Shown: positions 1-10,829 of the stretch, piece by piece | Layout of the letters: each line of letters opens with the position of its first letter | Numbering within the stretch: position 1 is the stretch's first letter | Made by a program: the position numbers and the translations under genes | Source of the DNA: Isoetes taiwanensis | Taxonomy: Eukaryota > Streptophyta > Lycopodiopsida > Isoetales > Isoetaceae | Direction: 5' to 3' | Length of the DNA stretch: 64,000 bases | Assembly: GCA_021234155.1 (NCBI GenBank) | Contig: JAJEKV010000011.1 | Coordinates: 11,695,255 to 11,759,254, forward strand | The notes under the pieces: generated by a model | What the model was told of the DNA's origin: nothing | What the model saw: only the letters and a program-made list of their open reading frames with translations | Database searches by the model: none

Positions 1-290
1 TCAGGTCTTGGATATTTTCAGGTCTCGGATATCAGCAGTTCACTTTTGCAGGCTACAGCATTGGTGCTCATGCCCACTGGATCATCCTTGACTTCTAAAG
101 TTACTAATGGCTGAGATTTTAATGCTCTATACTACTCTGCAGCGGGAGATACACTTTGTCTTCAGTATTTTATATGCACTTTCTTCTTACATTTTTAGTT
201 CTATTGCAATGCTTTTGCATTGACAATAAGCTTTATTATCTTTTTTCAATAATTAATGGAAAAAACTCTCATTCTCTCTCAAAAAAAAGA
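1..290. other. Unassigned AT-rich sequence
   Basis: No convincing ORF or RNA. The first 35 bases hold an imperfect doublet of a TTCAGGTCT-GATAT motif. The stretch ends in an A-rich run just before the broken GH28 exon. It could be the downstream part of a gene or element lying outside the window. Confidence 0.3.
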
Positions 291-293
291 AAA

Positions 294-377
294 AAGTTAC
301 ATTGGAAATTACTACTTCGTCGCCATTTATAAGCCTCAAAAGATGAGGTCTTGTATGATTTAACAAACCCTCTGCCA
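294..377 (-). pseudogene. Polygalacturonase (GH28) exon 3 fragment
   Basis: On the minus strand this is a near copy of part of exon 3 of the intact GH28 gene (about 17280-17350). It keeps the block around EGLLNHTRPHLL and VVISN with a few substitutions. No other exons flank it. On the side that should hold exons 1 and 2 it joins directly to a copy of the sequence lying upstream of the intact gene's start (see 381-1990). Exons 1 and 2 have therefore been lost by deletion or rearrangement. It is a dead fragment, but it shows that this GH28 family was copied together with its upstream region. Confidence 0.75.
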
Positions 378-380
378 AAG

Positions 381-1990
381 TAGTGGGCCTGTTTTTGGTG
401 CCCTAGCCCTCCTGCAACCAGCAAAGCAATGCATGAATTGGAGCCCAATTTTTTAGATTTATTGTTCTTATTTCTTCATTTTAGTGATGATTGAATCATT
501 GAGCAAGCTTTTACCACATTGATCAAAGCTTGTTTTACTAGACTTTCTCACATTAGAATAGCTAGTTGTTCCTATCCAATGTTACAATTCTCGCTGTATT
601 TTTGGCACATTTGAAGTGATTAGAGATGTGCTTTAGAATATTCAATTTAGATTCTTACAAAACTTGGATTTATTTTGGCTTTTCAAAAGTTTAGATGGAT
701 CTAGCTAAGAGCATCTCTCAAACAATTCACATGATTGGTTAAGTAAGGCATCAAGATCAGGTTTTAGGAAACTACAACAATGCCAATTCTGGTTGTGAAC
801 TGTCTAATGCTGCGACATCTTATATAAGCTATGACCATTCAAGCTAACGCATAGCGCATATAGTATCTTTGAAGTTTTTACAAATGCGCTTTACAATGCT
901 CAATTTAGATGCTTACAAACTTGGATTTGACTTTGGCATTTCAAAAGTTTGGATGGATCTTAGCTAAAAGCATTTCTCGAACAATCTAGATCACGATCGC
1001 TTTTGTAGGGTATCAAGATCAAGTTTCAGAAAACTACGGGAACGACAGTTCTTATCGCGAACTATCTAACGCTAAGGCATCTTATAAGCTAAATTTATTC
1101 AAGTTAAAGCATAGAGCAAACATTTTTTTTGCATTGGCCGAAGGGAAAAAATTTGTTTCATCATAAACATTATTGTATGATGATAGTATTTATTTTCCTG
1201 ATAGTAAATTGTGTACTGCAATATGCACCTACTATTTGGCATTTATTGCTACACATTGCATTGTCCTATACACCAACTGATTTCCGAGGACGTTGAAAAC
1301 CCAATTCAATTTTTAGTGCATGTGATGCACTTAAAACAATAGGGTAGGGCCTTAGATTCATACCTTGGCCAATTAGTTTGGACTGAGAAATTGGACGGCT
1401 TTACATAGTAAATGCAACTTGGAAAGTTCTAGTATCCTTAAATGGGATTTTGGAGCCAAGATTATGCAAAGCATAACCTAAGATCACAATGTGATCCGAA
1501 ACTACAAAATTACGGATGTTATATCTAGGACTTGAGCAGTCTAGAAGCTTTGGTAATCAAGCTTGTGATATTCGACAGTCATTGTGGTATAAGATGCAAT
1601 TCTCCCTGTGATTATGACGGAAGGATTATGTTGGGTATAATCAAAGATTACATGAGGTGTGATCTAAGTATGCAATGAGACTAGCATAGTTAAGGATTAT
1701 TTTGAGCAAGACCAGAACAATTCTATTAGTTTCTGCCATGGTTGAAATAGGACAAAGCATATAATATATTTCAAGACACGATAATTATATCTGTACATTG
1801 GATATTACTATAATGTTCATATAAGATTTAGTGGCTTCAGAAATGACTTTCAATCATTCTAAGGAGTAGTGTTTTCCTACATGAGTCGACAAATCCTTTT
1901 GTGCATGCAAATGGATGGTTCAATATGAACTATAATATGATTAGTTCTATCAAACAATGAATTGATTCATGACTCTAACGGGGGTTCTTC
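381..1990. repeat. Dispersed repeat D1, copy 1
   Basis: This stretch recurs, diverged, at 24110-24337 plus 25958-26845. Its first 400-500 bases also recur at 18071-18560 and 30955-31400. Shared landmarks include GAATCATTGAGCAAGCTTTT, CTTTCTCACA and TTTGGATGGATC; farther in, TTGAGCAGTCTAGAAGCTTT. No protein is visible. Because copy 2 lies directly upstream of the intact GH28 gene, part of D1 may be ancient GH28 upstream DNA carried along by duplication. Alternatively it is a non-autonomous element of unknown class. Confidence 0.65.
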
Positions 1991-2099
1991 GAGTGAAGAT
2001 GTATGGTTCATGAGTAAATCAAGCAAATTGATTTTAGCTTTAAACCAAGGAGTTGTGCAAAAGCTAGGTAATTAGAGTTGTCCATATTATTGGTTTGCT

Positions 2100-2235
2100 T
2101 CCGAGCATGGTTTAATGGTATTACTGTAAACCTACCACACTCGAGATCATGGGTTCGAGTATGATCAACATCAGTCTCATAATGGAGACTTAAAAATCCA
2201 TTGCCCTGAAGCCACAGATTCAAGATTGACTATAT
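2100..2235 (+). repeat. tRNA-derived SINE candidate
   Basis: An A-box-like run (ATGGTTTAATGGTATTA, from about 2107) is followed some 45 bases later by a B-box-like GGGTTCGAGTAT (about 2150-2162). That is the spacing of an internal RNA polymerase III promoter. The cloverleaf cannot be closed, so this is not a functional tRNA. Similarity to a named SINE family was not tested. Confidence 0.4.
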
Positions 2236-2552
2236 GTAATATGCAATCACATGAAGCAACTCCTTGCATATGATATCACGGCCTGGAGTAGATTCATGTA
2301 TGCATAGAGATGTATGTGATGAATAAACAATAATTGTCTACGCTATCAAATGTTTTTATAACAACTGATATACCTTGTGCATTCAACATCCCTCTTCGTC
2401 AATTGTAAAATCAAGTCTCCTATTGTATTCATGATGCGTATAATCTCAGGGAAGAATCGCCATCCTCAAAGATATACTTTGGTCTAAAGTAAATGTTATG
2501 ATGTTGGATATAGCTTTGTTTGTTACAAATTCTAAATAGGCACCTCTCCTTT

Positions 2553-2765
2553 CGCTTATGGTCATTTATAATTGGGGGCGCCTAAGATTTTGAAATATGA
2601 AATACGAGTTTGCCTAAAATTTTGATGGAGTATCGAGCCTCTATATGGCTTCGTCAAAGGTTTTAGAATATGAAATACAAGGGCTCGAACCTCTACCAAA
2701 ATAGCTCAATGTTTTAATAAGACTACTTTGACTAACAGAACCATGAGCTAACATGAACATTTTTT
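2553..2765 (-). repeat. tRNA-like SINE family 2, copy 1
   Basis: Diverged copy of 34985-35180. On the minus strand a tRNA-like head with B box GGTTCGAGCCC is followed by two internal tandem units. Each unit carries GTATTTCATATT and a TAGGC-like end. Homology with the other copy continues to about 2905. Read on the plus strand it contributes nothing coding. Confidence 0.5.
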
Positions 2766-2904
2766 TATCTTAAATCTATTTTTATTTTTAATAACAACCC
2801 ATTCAATGGTTCTAGGGATATGGTCTATGGTTTCAAGAATTGTCATTCTTACATCCATATCAAATCCCTCTAGAACCCCCTGTTATTGTGCTACATATTC
2901 ATGC

Positions 2905-4055
2905 TTGGTGAAAGAGGTTGAGCAATGTTACTCATATGGGCTCAAATGCTGTTGAATAAGTGGTTCTTCACGAGGATAAGATGAAATAAGGTTGTGCATT
3001 ATGTGTCAGTGAAAATTAAAGAAACTAGGTATTAGGAACTTCCATTGCAATTCAAACTAATTTATAAATCGATACGCTTGGGCAGGTGGTTCTTCGTAAG
3101 GATAGGAAGAAATAGAGGACACATAAAAGTGTCAATAGAAATTAAATAGAATAAAAATTAGGAACATTCGTTGCAATATCAAATTTATTCATAAATACAT
3201 GCGCGTTATGTTTGTAGTAAGGCCTGATTATTGGCATTGTCTAATTTAATAGTCCAATGTGATCCATATTCCAACAAAATGGATTGGTAGGGCATGCACA
3301 AGAGAATAGTCACCCAGCTTCCCATGAATAAGGCTAAGGTATCTTTTTACATTGCATTCCTTGACCTTCTGTGTTATTCAGAGAAGAATCGGTCTGATAT
3401 AATGATATAGTGTTGGATATAGTTTTGTTTGTTACAAATTTTGAAGTAGTTAAAATCATATATCACATATTACAGAGGGTTATTTCACTTGCCTGAGTTC
3501 ACATTAACGGTTTCAAATGCTTACTCATGCTTGGTAAAACAAGTTGAGCCACGTTGGTCATATGGACTCAAAGGTTGTTGAGCAAGTGGTTCTTTGCGAT
3601 GATAAGATGAAATAAGTTTGACGATACATGATGACCGCTTAAATGTGTCGGTGGAAAAAAACTAGAAAATAAGACCCATTGCAATATCAAAGTATCTCAT
3701 TTATCCATGCGCTTGGCCAAGTGGTTCTTTGAGAAGATAAGAAGATATAATTGAGGGCAAATAAAAGTGTCGGTGGAAACTAAAGAACCTAGAAATGAGG
3801 AACTTCCATTGCAGTATCAAATTTATTCATAACCCCATGTGCTCTATGTTTGTATTAAAGTTTGATTATTAGCATTGTCTAATTTAATACTCCAGCAATA
3901 AGTTCAATACCTATTTGCCATTGTAGGGCATGCACAATAGTCTCCCATATTCCAACAAGATGGATTGGTAAGCCATGCACCATAGAATAGTCACCCATAT
4001 TCCCATGAAATAAAGCTAAGTATCTTTTCCCATTGCATTCCATGACCTATTATGT
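2905..4055. repeat. Satellite-like tandem repeat, about 610-bp period
   Basis: Two imperfect copies start near 2909 (CATGCTTGGTGAAAGAGG) and 3527 (CATGCTTGGTAAAACAAG) and run in parallel to about 3370 and 4050. Each holds two related sub-units marked by GTGGTTCTT followed by an AGGATA- or AAGATAAGA-like segment and a CATAAAAGTGTC-like segment (near 2960, 3083, 3590 and 3720). No ORF of note. Origin unknown. Confidence 0.6.
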
Positions 4056-4410
4056 AGTTCAAGCATTTGAGACTCAATTTATTCACAACCATCAAGACGT
4101 AATCAAAATAAAATCATGAGTAATGCTAAAGACCATTACCTCCCTCTAAAACAAAGATGGACATACACAACTTCAGCTATTACATTGTTGCTTTCATATT
4201 GCAACATAACTTTCAATAGTTCCTAAAGCCTACCAATGTGTCAGCATAAAATCATTTCATTAGAAGTATCATATATACAAAGACAACATACTACAACATT
4301 TCTACAGGTCAACATTTAAGATTAAATCCATAATTTCATACACAAATAGTTTCTTATCTTTATCAATGAATCCTAAAAGCTTGCTCTATATACCCGTGCC
4401 CCCTCCAAGC

Positions 4411-4525
4411 CACATTGTTTATTATTGTTTCTCGAGGCAGGGGTTTTTTAATCCTAGTAGTAATGATTGTACTAGCCCATTGTATGGGTCCCATGACCTA
4501 TTGGTCTCCGTGGACGTTAAAAAAA
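4411..4525 (+). mobile_element. 5'-truncated LINE, 3' UTR only
   Basis: This matches the 3' ends of LINE-A (46690-46815) and LINE-B (19240-19370, minus). It carries the GGCAGGGGTTTTTTAA segment, GGGTCCCAT, a CCTATTGGTCT block and the terminal GTGGACGTTAAAAA. All coding sequence is missing, as expected from incomplete target-primed reverse transcription. It runs straight into the CTATT array. Confidence 0.65.
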
Positions 4526-4595
4526 CTATTCTATTCTATTCTATTCTATTCTATTCTATTCTATTCTATTCTATTCTATTCTATTCTATTCTATT
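4526..4595. repeat. (CTATT)14 microsatellite
   Basis: Fourteen perfect CTATT units directly abut the conserved LINE 3' terminus. The position suggests the array is the element's tail, not an independent microsatellite. Confidence 0.95.
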
Positions 4596-4641
4596 CTTCA
4601 AATTGTTACTAAATCCCGGCAATGCCGGACACCATAACTAG
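4596..4641 (+). mobile_element. Helitron-like 3' terminus
   Basis: A short hairpin (CCGGC/GCCGG, loop AAT, 4616-4628) lies nine bases before CTAG (4638-4641), and the next base is T. A subterminal hairpin, a CTRR end and a T at the 3' flank are the classic plant Helitron 3' features. Two other sites here (35325-35353 minus, 59984-60011 plus) have the same layout with different stem bases. The 5' TC end was not located. Confidence 0.55.
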
Positions 4642-5149
4642 TTTTAAGCTTCTAAATTAATTATTATAAGCAGACACAAAGATAAGAGTGTATTAGCTAA
4701 GACAATCATGAACTTCTGGAAAAGAAAATGGGAATCAAGAAGCCCTTTGGCTTGGAATTTTTTTGAAGATGATGTGATTTGATTCTAAAGGGACAACAAG
4801 AAGCCACATTACTACATCTTTTTACATACTTTGCATCTCATTTGAAATAAACTCTATAAACTTCTATTAGGGTGGAACTGCAATATTCTCGTTTTATACA
4901 TACAAGGTCCAATCAATGCCATACCTAAAGTGCCATGTTGCAACTATAGTTGCGATCTTAATGTATAATATGAATTTAAGCCATGAAACAAGAGGAAGGT
5001 GAATGAGAAGTATGTCGAACAGCCGGAAAGATAATTTCTAGGCTATTTCGAGTAGAAGGAGATAGCTGGATTGGTTTGTTGAAGTCTTACATCTACATGC
5101 ATAAACAAAGTGTTGATGCATCAAGCCAAAAATGTGAATGTTTTGATGT
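4642..5149. other. Unassigned intergenic sequence
   Basis: AT-rich, no ORF above about 60 codons with recognisable features, no clear repeat. Confidence 0.4.
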
Positions 5150-5600
5150 GGACTTGGGTATGAGATAAGTTACTTCATCCTAAAGTGGTTGTACTTTGGT
5201 GATGCTCTTCATAGTTATCTTTGGGTTAATGTTCTTGTCCACAGGTTTGACCCTAGAATATCAGGTCTGTGTCTAGTATGTAAGCAGAGGTCTGAGACCA
5301 TTGAGCATTGCTTTTTCATTAGCACCAGGTTGTTTGCTTTGGACTATTTGAAAAAAGGTATGGCTATGGCAGATGACAGTGTTATCCAATATGCTCAAGT
5401 TAATATAGTTAGATCTTATCATTGTTCTTCATTGCACCTCATAAGAGGCACTTGATCTTTGAGGTGTTTTTGGACGTGTGCTCTTATGCATAGACAAGTT
5501 GCTTCACTCAGTGCGTTTCCATGCTTACTCTCTGAAATTTTATTCCTATCTTTGCATCTTTACTTGTATTTGACTTTTGGTTAAATAAAGATTGACGTCC
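5150..5600 (+). mobile_element. LINE C-terminal fragment (zf-RVT domain)
   Basis: An 88-codon frame at 5189-5455 includes the metal-binding spacing LCLVCKQRSETIEHCFF (C-x2-C then H-x-C-type), as in the zf-RVT domain that ends plant L1-type reverse transcriptases. Residues before it (SYLWVNVLVHRF) also fit. The frame ends at a stop, and a TTAAATAAAG-like end occurs near 5582. Upstream RT is absent. Related tail: 25690-25860. Confidence 0.55.
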
Positions 5601-7142
5601 TTCAACAAATGGTTTGTGAAAACAACCGATGGATTCAACAATGAAAAAAGAACATGTGGGAAGGGAAGGTCTAGACATGCCTTGAGGGAAGGAAGGGCGG
5701 GCAATTCATTGTCTGTCTATATTTTTAACCCGGCATTTATTATTAAAATCTTTCAATCGAGCACAACTCCAAATACTCTCTCCTCAACCAAAGTACTTTT
5801 CAACAAACAATAAGATGAATTCATTTTGGTTTGATGCAAGAATAGTTACCGAAGTGGTCATAAGATCATGATGTTGAATTTGAAGGGTTTTTTCTTTTCT
5901 TTTTCTTTTTGAAGGTCATTCGATCAAGAAATATGGGATCTAAGGCACGTTCCTATGGAGGTGACCGGCTTCAAAAATTTGAAGCTCAAGTCAAAGCCAA
6001 AGTTTTCCCTGCAACAACTCTAGATCTACCTTCAAAGGCAACTTCGAGCGTTCTAGAAATTAGATGGGATTTCTGGCCATTTCTAGGAACTCCAGTTTAA
6101 TACCCCTGTCCAAGTACGATCACTCATGGGAATCGCTGAACCTGAGAGCCATTTTCCATTGACGTACTGATTTGGAGAGACTCAATTTTTTAATCTAATT
6201 TCGAAGTATTCTCCTCTTCTTAACACTCAAGTCTACACCTCTCTTTGTCTTCTTGTGTGGCTTCATTTATCTTCTTGTAGCTTTCTTTTTGTCTTCCTAT
6301 AGGTCTAATTGTCTGTGACATCTTAAGAACAGAGGATAACTGATGATGAGGGTTGAGATCCATGGGAACGGAGCAAATCTGGGGTCGAGGTAGACCTCAC
6401 CACAATCTTGAGGAAATTTAAGATTCTATGCCTCATGCGAAGCCGGCCTGATCTCGACCAATTGAAGTTGGGTTTGCTCCATGAGAACGTATCCTAAGGG
6501 ATGAGGCTAGGCCATGTTGATCTTTGGATGACGTGTCAGACAGGTTGATAGAAGGAATTATTGTACCTCGAGGTAGGTAAGCCTGCTAATGAATGCATAT
6601 TTGGTTAGAAGGATGTTGAGGGCAAAATTTAAGACCTGAGACTTTGAGAGAGTTGAGATTCTATAGAAGATATTGCTTTGAAGAGGGGGTACATTGGGTG
6701 AAATGCATACATATAGAGATGTCTTTGGCGGGATACCTCATGACACGCTGTAAATGGGGTTATAAGGGAGGAAGGCCAGAGAAGAGACCCAGGAAACTTG
6801 TGAGCAGACTCTCTATATAGAAATTTGAAGCAGAACCAATGCGTTTTGTGTTTTCTGTTGCGAGGTGGCAATTTTTTATTGGCCTAGGACAACTTGGATC
6901 GAGGTCAACGTTATGAAACTAGAGGGGGCAACATTTTCCATGCGGGTAGACCATAGATTGAGGGAAAACCAAATGAATTGAACTGAATTGAATTGAATTA
7001 AATTGAGGGAATGCTTGTTGAGAGGTTGGAGATTGTAGAGGAGAAAATAGGTTGAGATTCTACACTAAATTGTCAAGTTGTGGGCCACAAGTCCTCCAAC
7101 AAGGAGCACGTGTGAAGATCACAACCATCCCAAACACGAGGC
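5601..7142. other. Intergenic region upstream of GH9 gene
   Basis: No supported gene. A 63-codon plus-strand frame at 5909-6100 has no recognisable motif. Near 6966-7010 there is a short degenerate GAATT repeat. The last 150 bases are presumably GH9 promoter. Confidence 0.4.
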
Positions 7143-7151
7143 AATATATTT
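7143..7151 (+). promoter_or_regulatory. Possible TATA box of GH9 gene
   Basis: AATATATTT lies about 130 bases upstream of the GH9 start codon, leaving room for a roughly 100-base leader. It is chosen on position and composition only. Confidence 0.25.
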
Positions 7152-7278
7152 GCAATCCATCTTGGCATCCTCCGTTTAAAATCAAACGCAAATCCACAGC
7201 CTTGCTCTCCAAAATTCGTTATGCATAACCGGAATCATTCTTGGCGCAAGCTCTCATCGGATTAGAAATTTGAATCCG

Positions 7279-9699
7279 ATGGCAGCTTGCCCACAAAATT
7301 TTTCTTGGTTCTTCGTATTTTTTCTTCTGATTCATAACGGCTATGGAGACCCAATTCCGGTAGATTACCGTGAAGCATTGGCAAAATGCATTCGATTTTT
7401 TGAAGCACAGAGATCTGGTTATCTGCCCGATAATCAGAGAGTAACATGGCGAAGCCATTCTGGGCTTGACGACGGAAGCCAATTCAATGTAATGAGTTAA
7501 TTAAAAAAAGAGAATTCTGTTTGGAAGAAAAACATCCAGAGAATTCATAGAAATTGCATTTGATTGCGCTGATTTTGATCGGATCTGATGTCGATTTTTG
7601 TTTTTGCGGGCAGATTGATTTGGTTGGAGGGTACTACGATGCAGGGGATAATATTAAATTTGGGTTTCCGATGGCTTTTACGATCACGATGCTGGCATGG
7701 AGTAGCGTGGAATATGCAAATCAGATTTCTCAGTCCGGCGAATTTGATAATGTGGTTGATGCTATCAGATGGGGCACGGATTATCTTCTCAAAGCTAACT
7801 CTGGACCAACTGAGCTATGGGTTCAGGCAATGATCTCTTCTAAGATTTTAATTTCATCAACGGAGCCCCAAAATTCCCAAATTAAACTAATTCATCTACT
7901 CTCTCTCTCTCTCAGAAATTTCAGATCAGATTATTTGAGTGATTTTCTTTCGTAATGGGTCTAAGAAGCAAAAATTTTGATTCGTCTACCATCAGATTTA
8001 AATCGATACGAAGTTATAATTGCTTCAAATTCTGAGATTAATTTTTCTCTTTGATTGTTCAATTCATCAGAGCAGAATGTGCTCCATTTCGTTCGAAATA
8101 AACCAATAACTTATTCAATTTTTAGGTTGGAGATCCTACAGCAGATCACCATTGCTGGGAAAGGCCGGAGGATATGGACACCCCTCGAAAGCTTTACAAA
8201 ATTGACCAAAATAATCCCGGCACAGAAATTGCAGCAGAAACTGCAGCAGCCCTTGCATCTTCTTCCATAATCTTTGCAAATATTGACCCAGATTACTCCT
8301 TTCGATTACTCCAGTCTGCCATAAATGTAACTTAATCTAATCCCTAATCAGAGTTTGTGTTCCGTTTTTTTTCCTTATTCTAACTAAGAATGCCCAATAT
8401 CTGCAGCTCTTTGATTTTGCTGATGGATATAGAGGGTCGTTCAAAGGCGAGTGTCCTTTTTATTGCTCATACAATGGATACCATGTAAGTGTTTTAGAAA
8501 TCTAAGCATTTTTTTTTTTTTTGCGCTTGATTTAAGTAATTCAGATTAGAATCTAAATATAACGCTCGAATTTTATACCAGGATGAACTTCTGTGGGCAG
8601 CTGCATGGCTTTATAAGGCGAGTTCTTCAAACAAGTATTTGGATTACGTTCTCCAAAACCAATATTTAAGCACTTCTTCGAACGAATTTAGCTGGGATAA
8701 CAAGTTCCCAGGATTGCAAGTTTTATTATCAAACGTAAAAGCAGTTTTTCAATTCATAAAAACCAGAAATTTCAGAGCTTTTTAATCGATCTCGTCCTTT
8801 CCACAGTTTTATTTTTCAGGCAACACTGAGTTTGAGCAATTCAAAAATCAAGCAGATCAATATTTCTGCTCAATTATTCCATCCAGTTCGCAAAATCAAG
8901 TTCCGACCACTCCAGGTGAGAATAAAAACTAAAATCGACCATTAAATCTGCAGAAGGAAGAATCAAAGATAGAATTTTGAACAGAAAAAAAAAACCCAGG
9001 AAGCTGGTAAAATCATCTGATCGATATAATTTGATGGGAAAAAATGCCGGATTTGAATTTCAGGGGGTTTGATTTATGTGCGGGAAGGAGCAAATACTCA
9101 GTATGTAACAAGTGCAGCATTTTTAGCTATAGTATATGCAGATTACGTTACTTCATCGCCGGATCAAACGCTAATGTGTGGAAGCTCAGCGATGGCGCCG
9201 GATTCGCTAACGCTTTTTGCTCTGGACCAGGTAGACATTCTGCCCGTAAAATCCACCCCTTGTTTTTTATTTTCCTCAATAAATTCCTCGCCTTTATTTT
9301 CCATAATCATAAAAACTTCCTAACCTTTATTTCTCGGAATAACCTCCCCCCTTCTTTATGCAGACTAACTACATCCTTGGCCAAAACCCCCTTGGCATCT
9401 CCTACATGGTTGGCTATGGCGATTTTTACCCCCTCCAAGCTCACCACCGCGGCGCTTCCATCATCTCCGTCCATGACTACCTCGACAAGATCACTTGCGT
9501 CGAGGGTTTCATGAAATGGTTCTCCAACTTCGCCCCCAACCCTAATGTTCTTGAGGGTGCTATTGTTGGCGGACCTAATCGTTTCGATGGGTTTATTGAC
9601 TTGAGATCTAACTCTGCTCAGCTCGAGCCTGCCACTTATATCAATGCTCCATTTGTTGGTGTCCTCGCTCGTCTATGGAGCACATACCAATCAAGATAA
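7279..9699 (+). CDS. Endo-1,4-beta-glucanase, GH9 class B (secreted cellulase-like)
   Basis: Predicted exons: 7279-7488, 7614-7826, 8126-8326, 8407-8484, 8582-8734, 8807-8915, 9064-9230 and 9364-9699. Joined they give 488 aa without a stop. GH9 enzymes hydrolyse beta-1,4-glucan in the plant wall. The N-terminus is a signal peptide (hydrophobic core [11 protein letters not shown], likely cut near GYG), with no membrane anchor or C-terminal CBM49, which makes it class B. Family marks: YYDAGDN with Asp79 and Asp82 (catalytic base region), SYMVGYG then HHRGAS with His405/Arg406, and FIDLRSN with [11 protein letters not shown], where Glu465 is the expected proton donor. Length matches the family's usual 480-500. 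The ATG at 7279 heads the signal peptide; an upstream in-frame codon is TTG. Intron 2 appears to use a GC donor (after 7826). The family usually has NY where this has NS (460-461), a minor change. I see no disabling lesion. Confidence 0.9.
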
Positions 9700-9966
9700 A
9701 GAAGTTTAACGTATACACAAATATATTCCTCGTTTATTGAAAGAGGCAAATAGGGCCAACTTTACCCAAATGGTAAAGATGTTACTAAATCTGTACCAAA
9801 TGTTGTCCATATCACTGGGACAGAGTTTATACAAGTGAAAAACATGACATCAAAGTTTTGATGTCAACTTTACCATACTGAGTCCAAAATACAAGGATGA
9901 AAAATAGAAGGAAGATAACTCCACACAAGGTCTTTGTGTTGGCAACATAAGTTCGTTGCTTTGTCC

Positions 9967-10044
9967 TATGCATCATAAAGGTCAAAAAATGCCAAGAATG
10001 CCAACATGCATCATAAACGTCAAGGAATGCCAAGAATGCCAACA
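9967..10044. repeat. Short tandem duplication
   Basis: Two units of about 45 bases, each containing ATGCATCATAAA-like sequence, GTCAA and AATGCCAAGAATGCCAACAT. Confidence 0.7.
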
Positions 10045-10287
10045 TTTGTTGAGACTATGTATCACATTTGACTGTGACCATGTATAAATTTTGTCAAATT
10101 TGAGCCTTGTCATCACTTATTTTGGAACTTCATACAAACATTGAGCATTTTCTAATAATTACAAGATCCATTCAATTCATTCTCAAGAATAGTAGTAAAA
10201 ACACATTTTAGGGAACATCCTCTACCATGGCCTCAATTAAGTAGACAAGCTTGAAAACACTAAATACTGCACTTGGAAAATTGGAAA

Positions 10288-10402
10288 TTAACGGTTTTTT
10301 CTTTTTTCCCTTTTTTTTATGTATGATTAATTTTGTTTCTTGAATTAACGGTTTTTTCTTTTTCCCTTTTTTTTTTATGTATGATTAATTTTGTTTCTTG
10401 AA
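10288..10402. repeat. 57-bp tandem duplication
   Basis: Two nearly identical units beginning TTAACGGTTTTTTC and ending ATTAATTTTGTTTCTTGA. They differ only in homopolymer length, consistent with slippage and a recent duplication. Confidence 0.85.
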
Positions 10403-10829
10403 CATTGACTTTTATACGGGAAACATTGGAGAAATATTTGTTTAACAAAAGATATAGCACTAGCATGCCAAATTATTCCAAAATGGTATTTGTGGAGACT
10501 TGGTATTTTTCAAAATGGTGCCAAAACGGTGAACCTTTTTTGACATAGAAAGGTATGATTAATTGTATATGCACTTGGATATACAGAAGGGCACAAAATT
10601 ATTGCGCATCATATACTTGATTTAAAAGTGCAAAAATTAATTGCAAGCTGTAAATGGATGCGTTATTTACTTTTTGGGCCTAAGTAATAAGAAATTTGGG
10701 GCATTTCACGATATGCCTTTAGGGTTTGCACCCAAGAATATGCCCTCGATAGGGACTCCTTCCAGGTGTTCATGTTCGAGATATTCTGGCACAGATCCAA
10801 GCATTGGAGGAAGAGCAAATCTAGCAGGC

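Noticed and set aside
4526-4595. CTATT array as a Helitron 5' end (TCTAT...)
   Set aside because: It directly continues the conserved LINE terminus, so a LINE tail explains it better.
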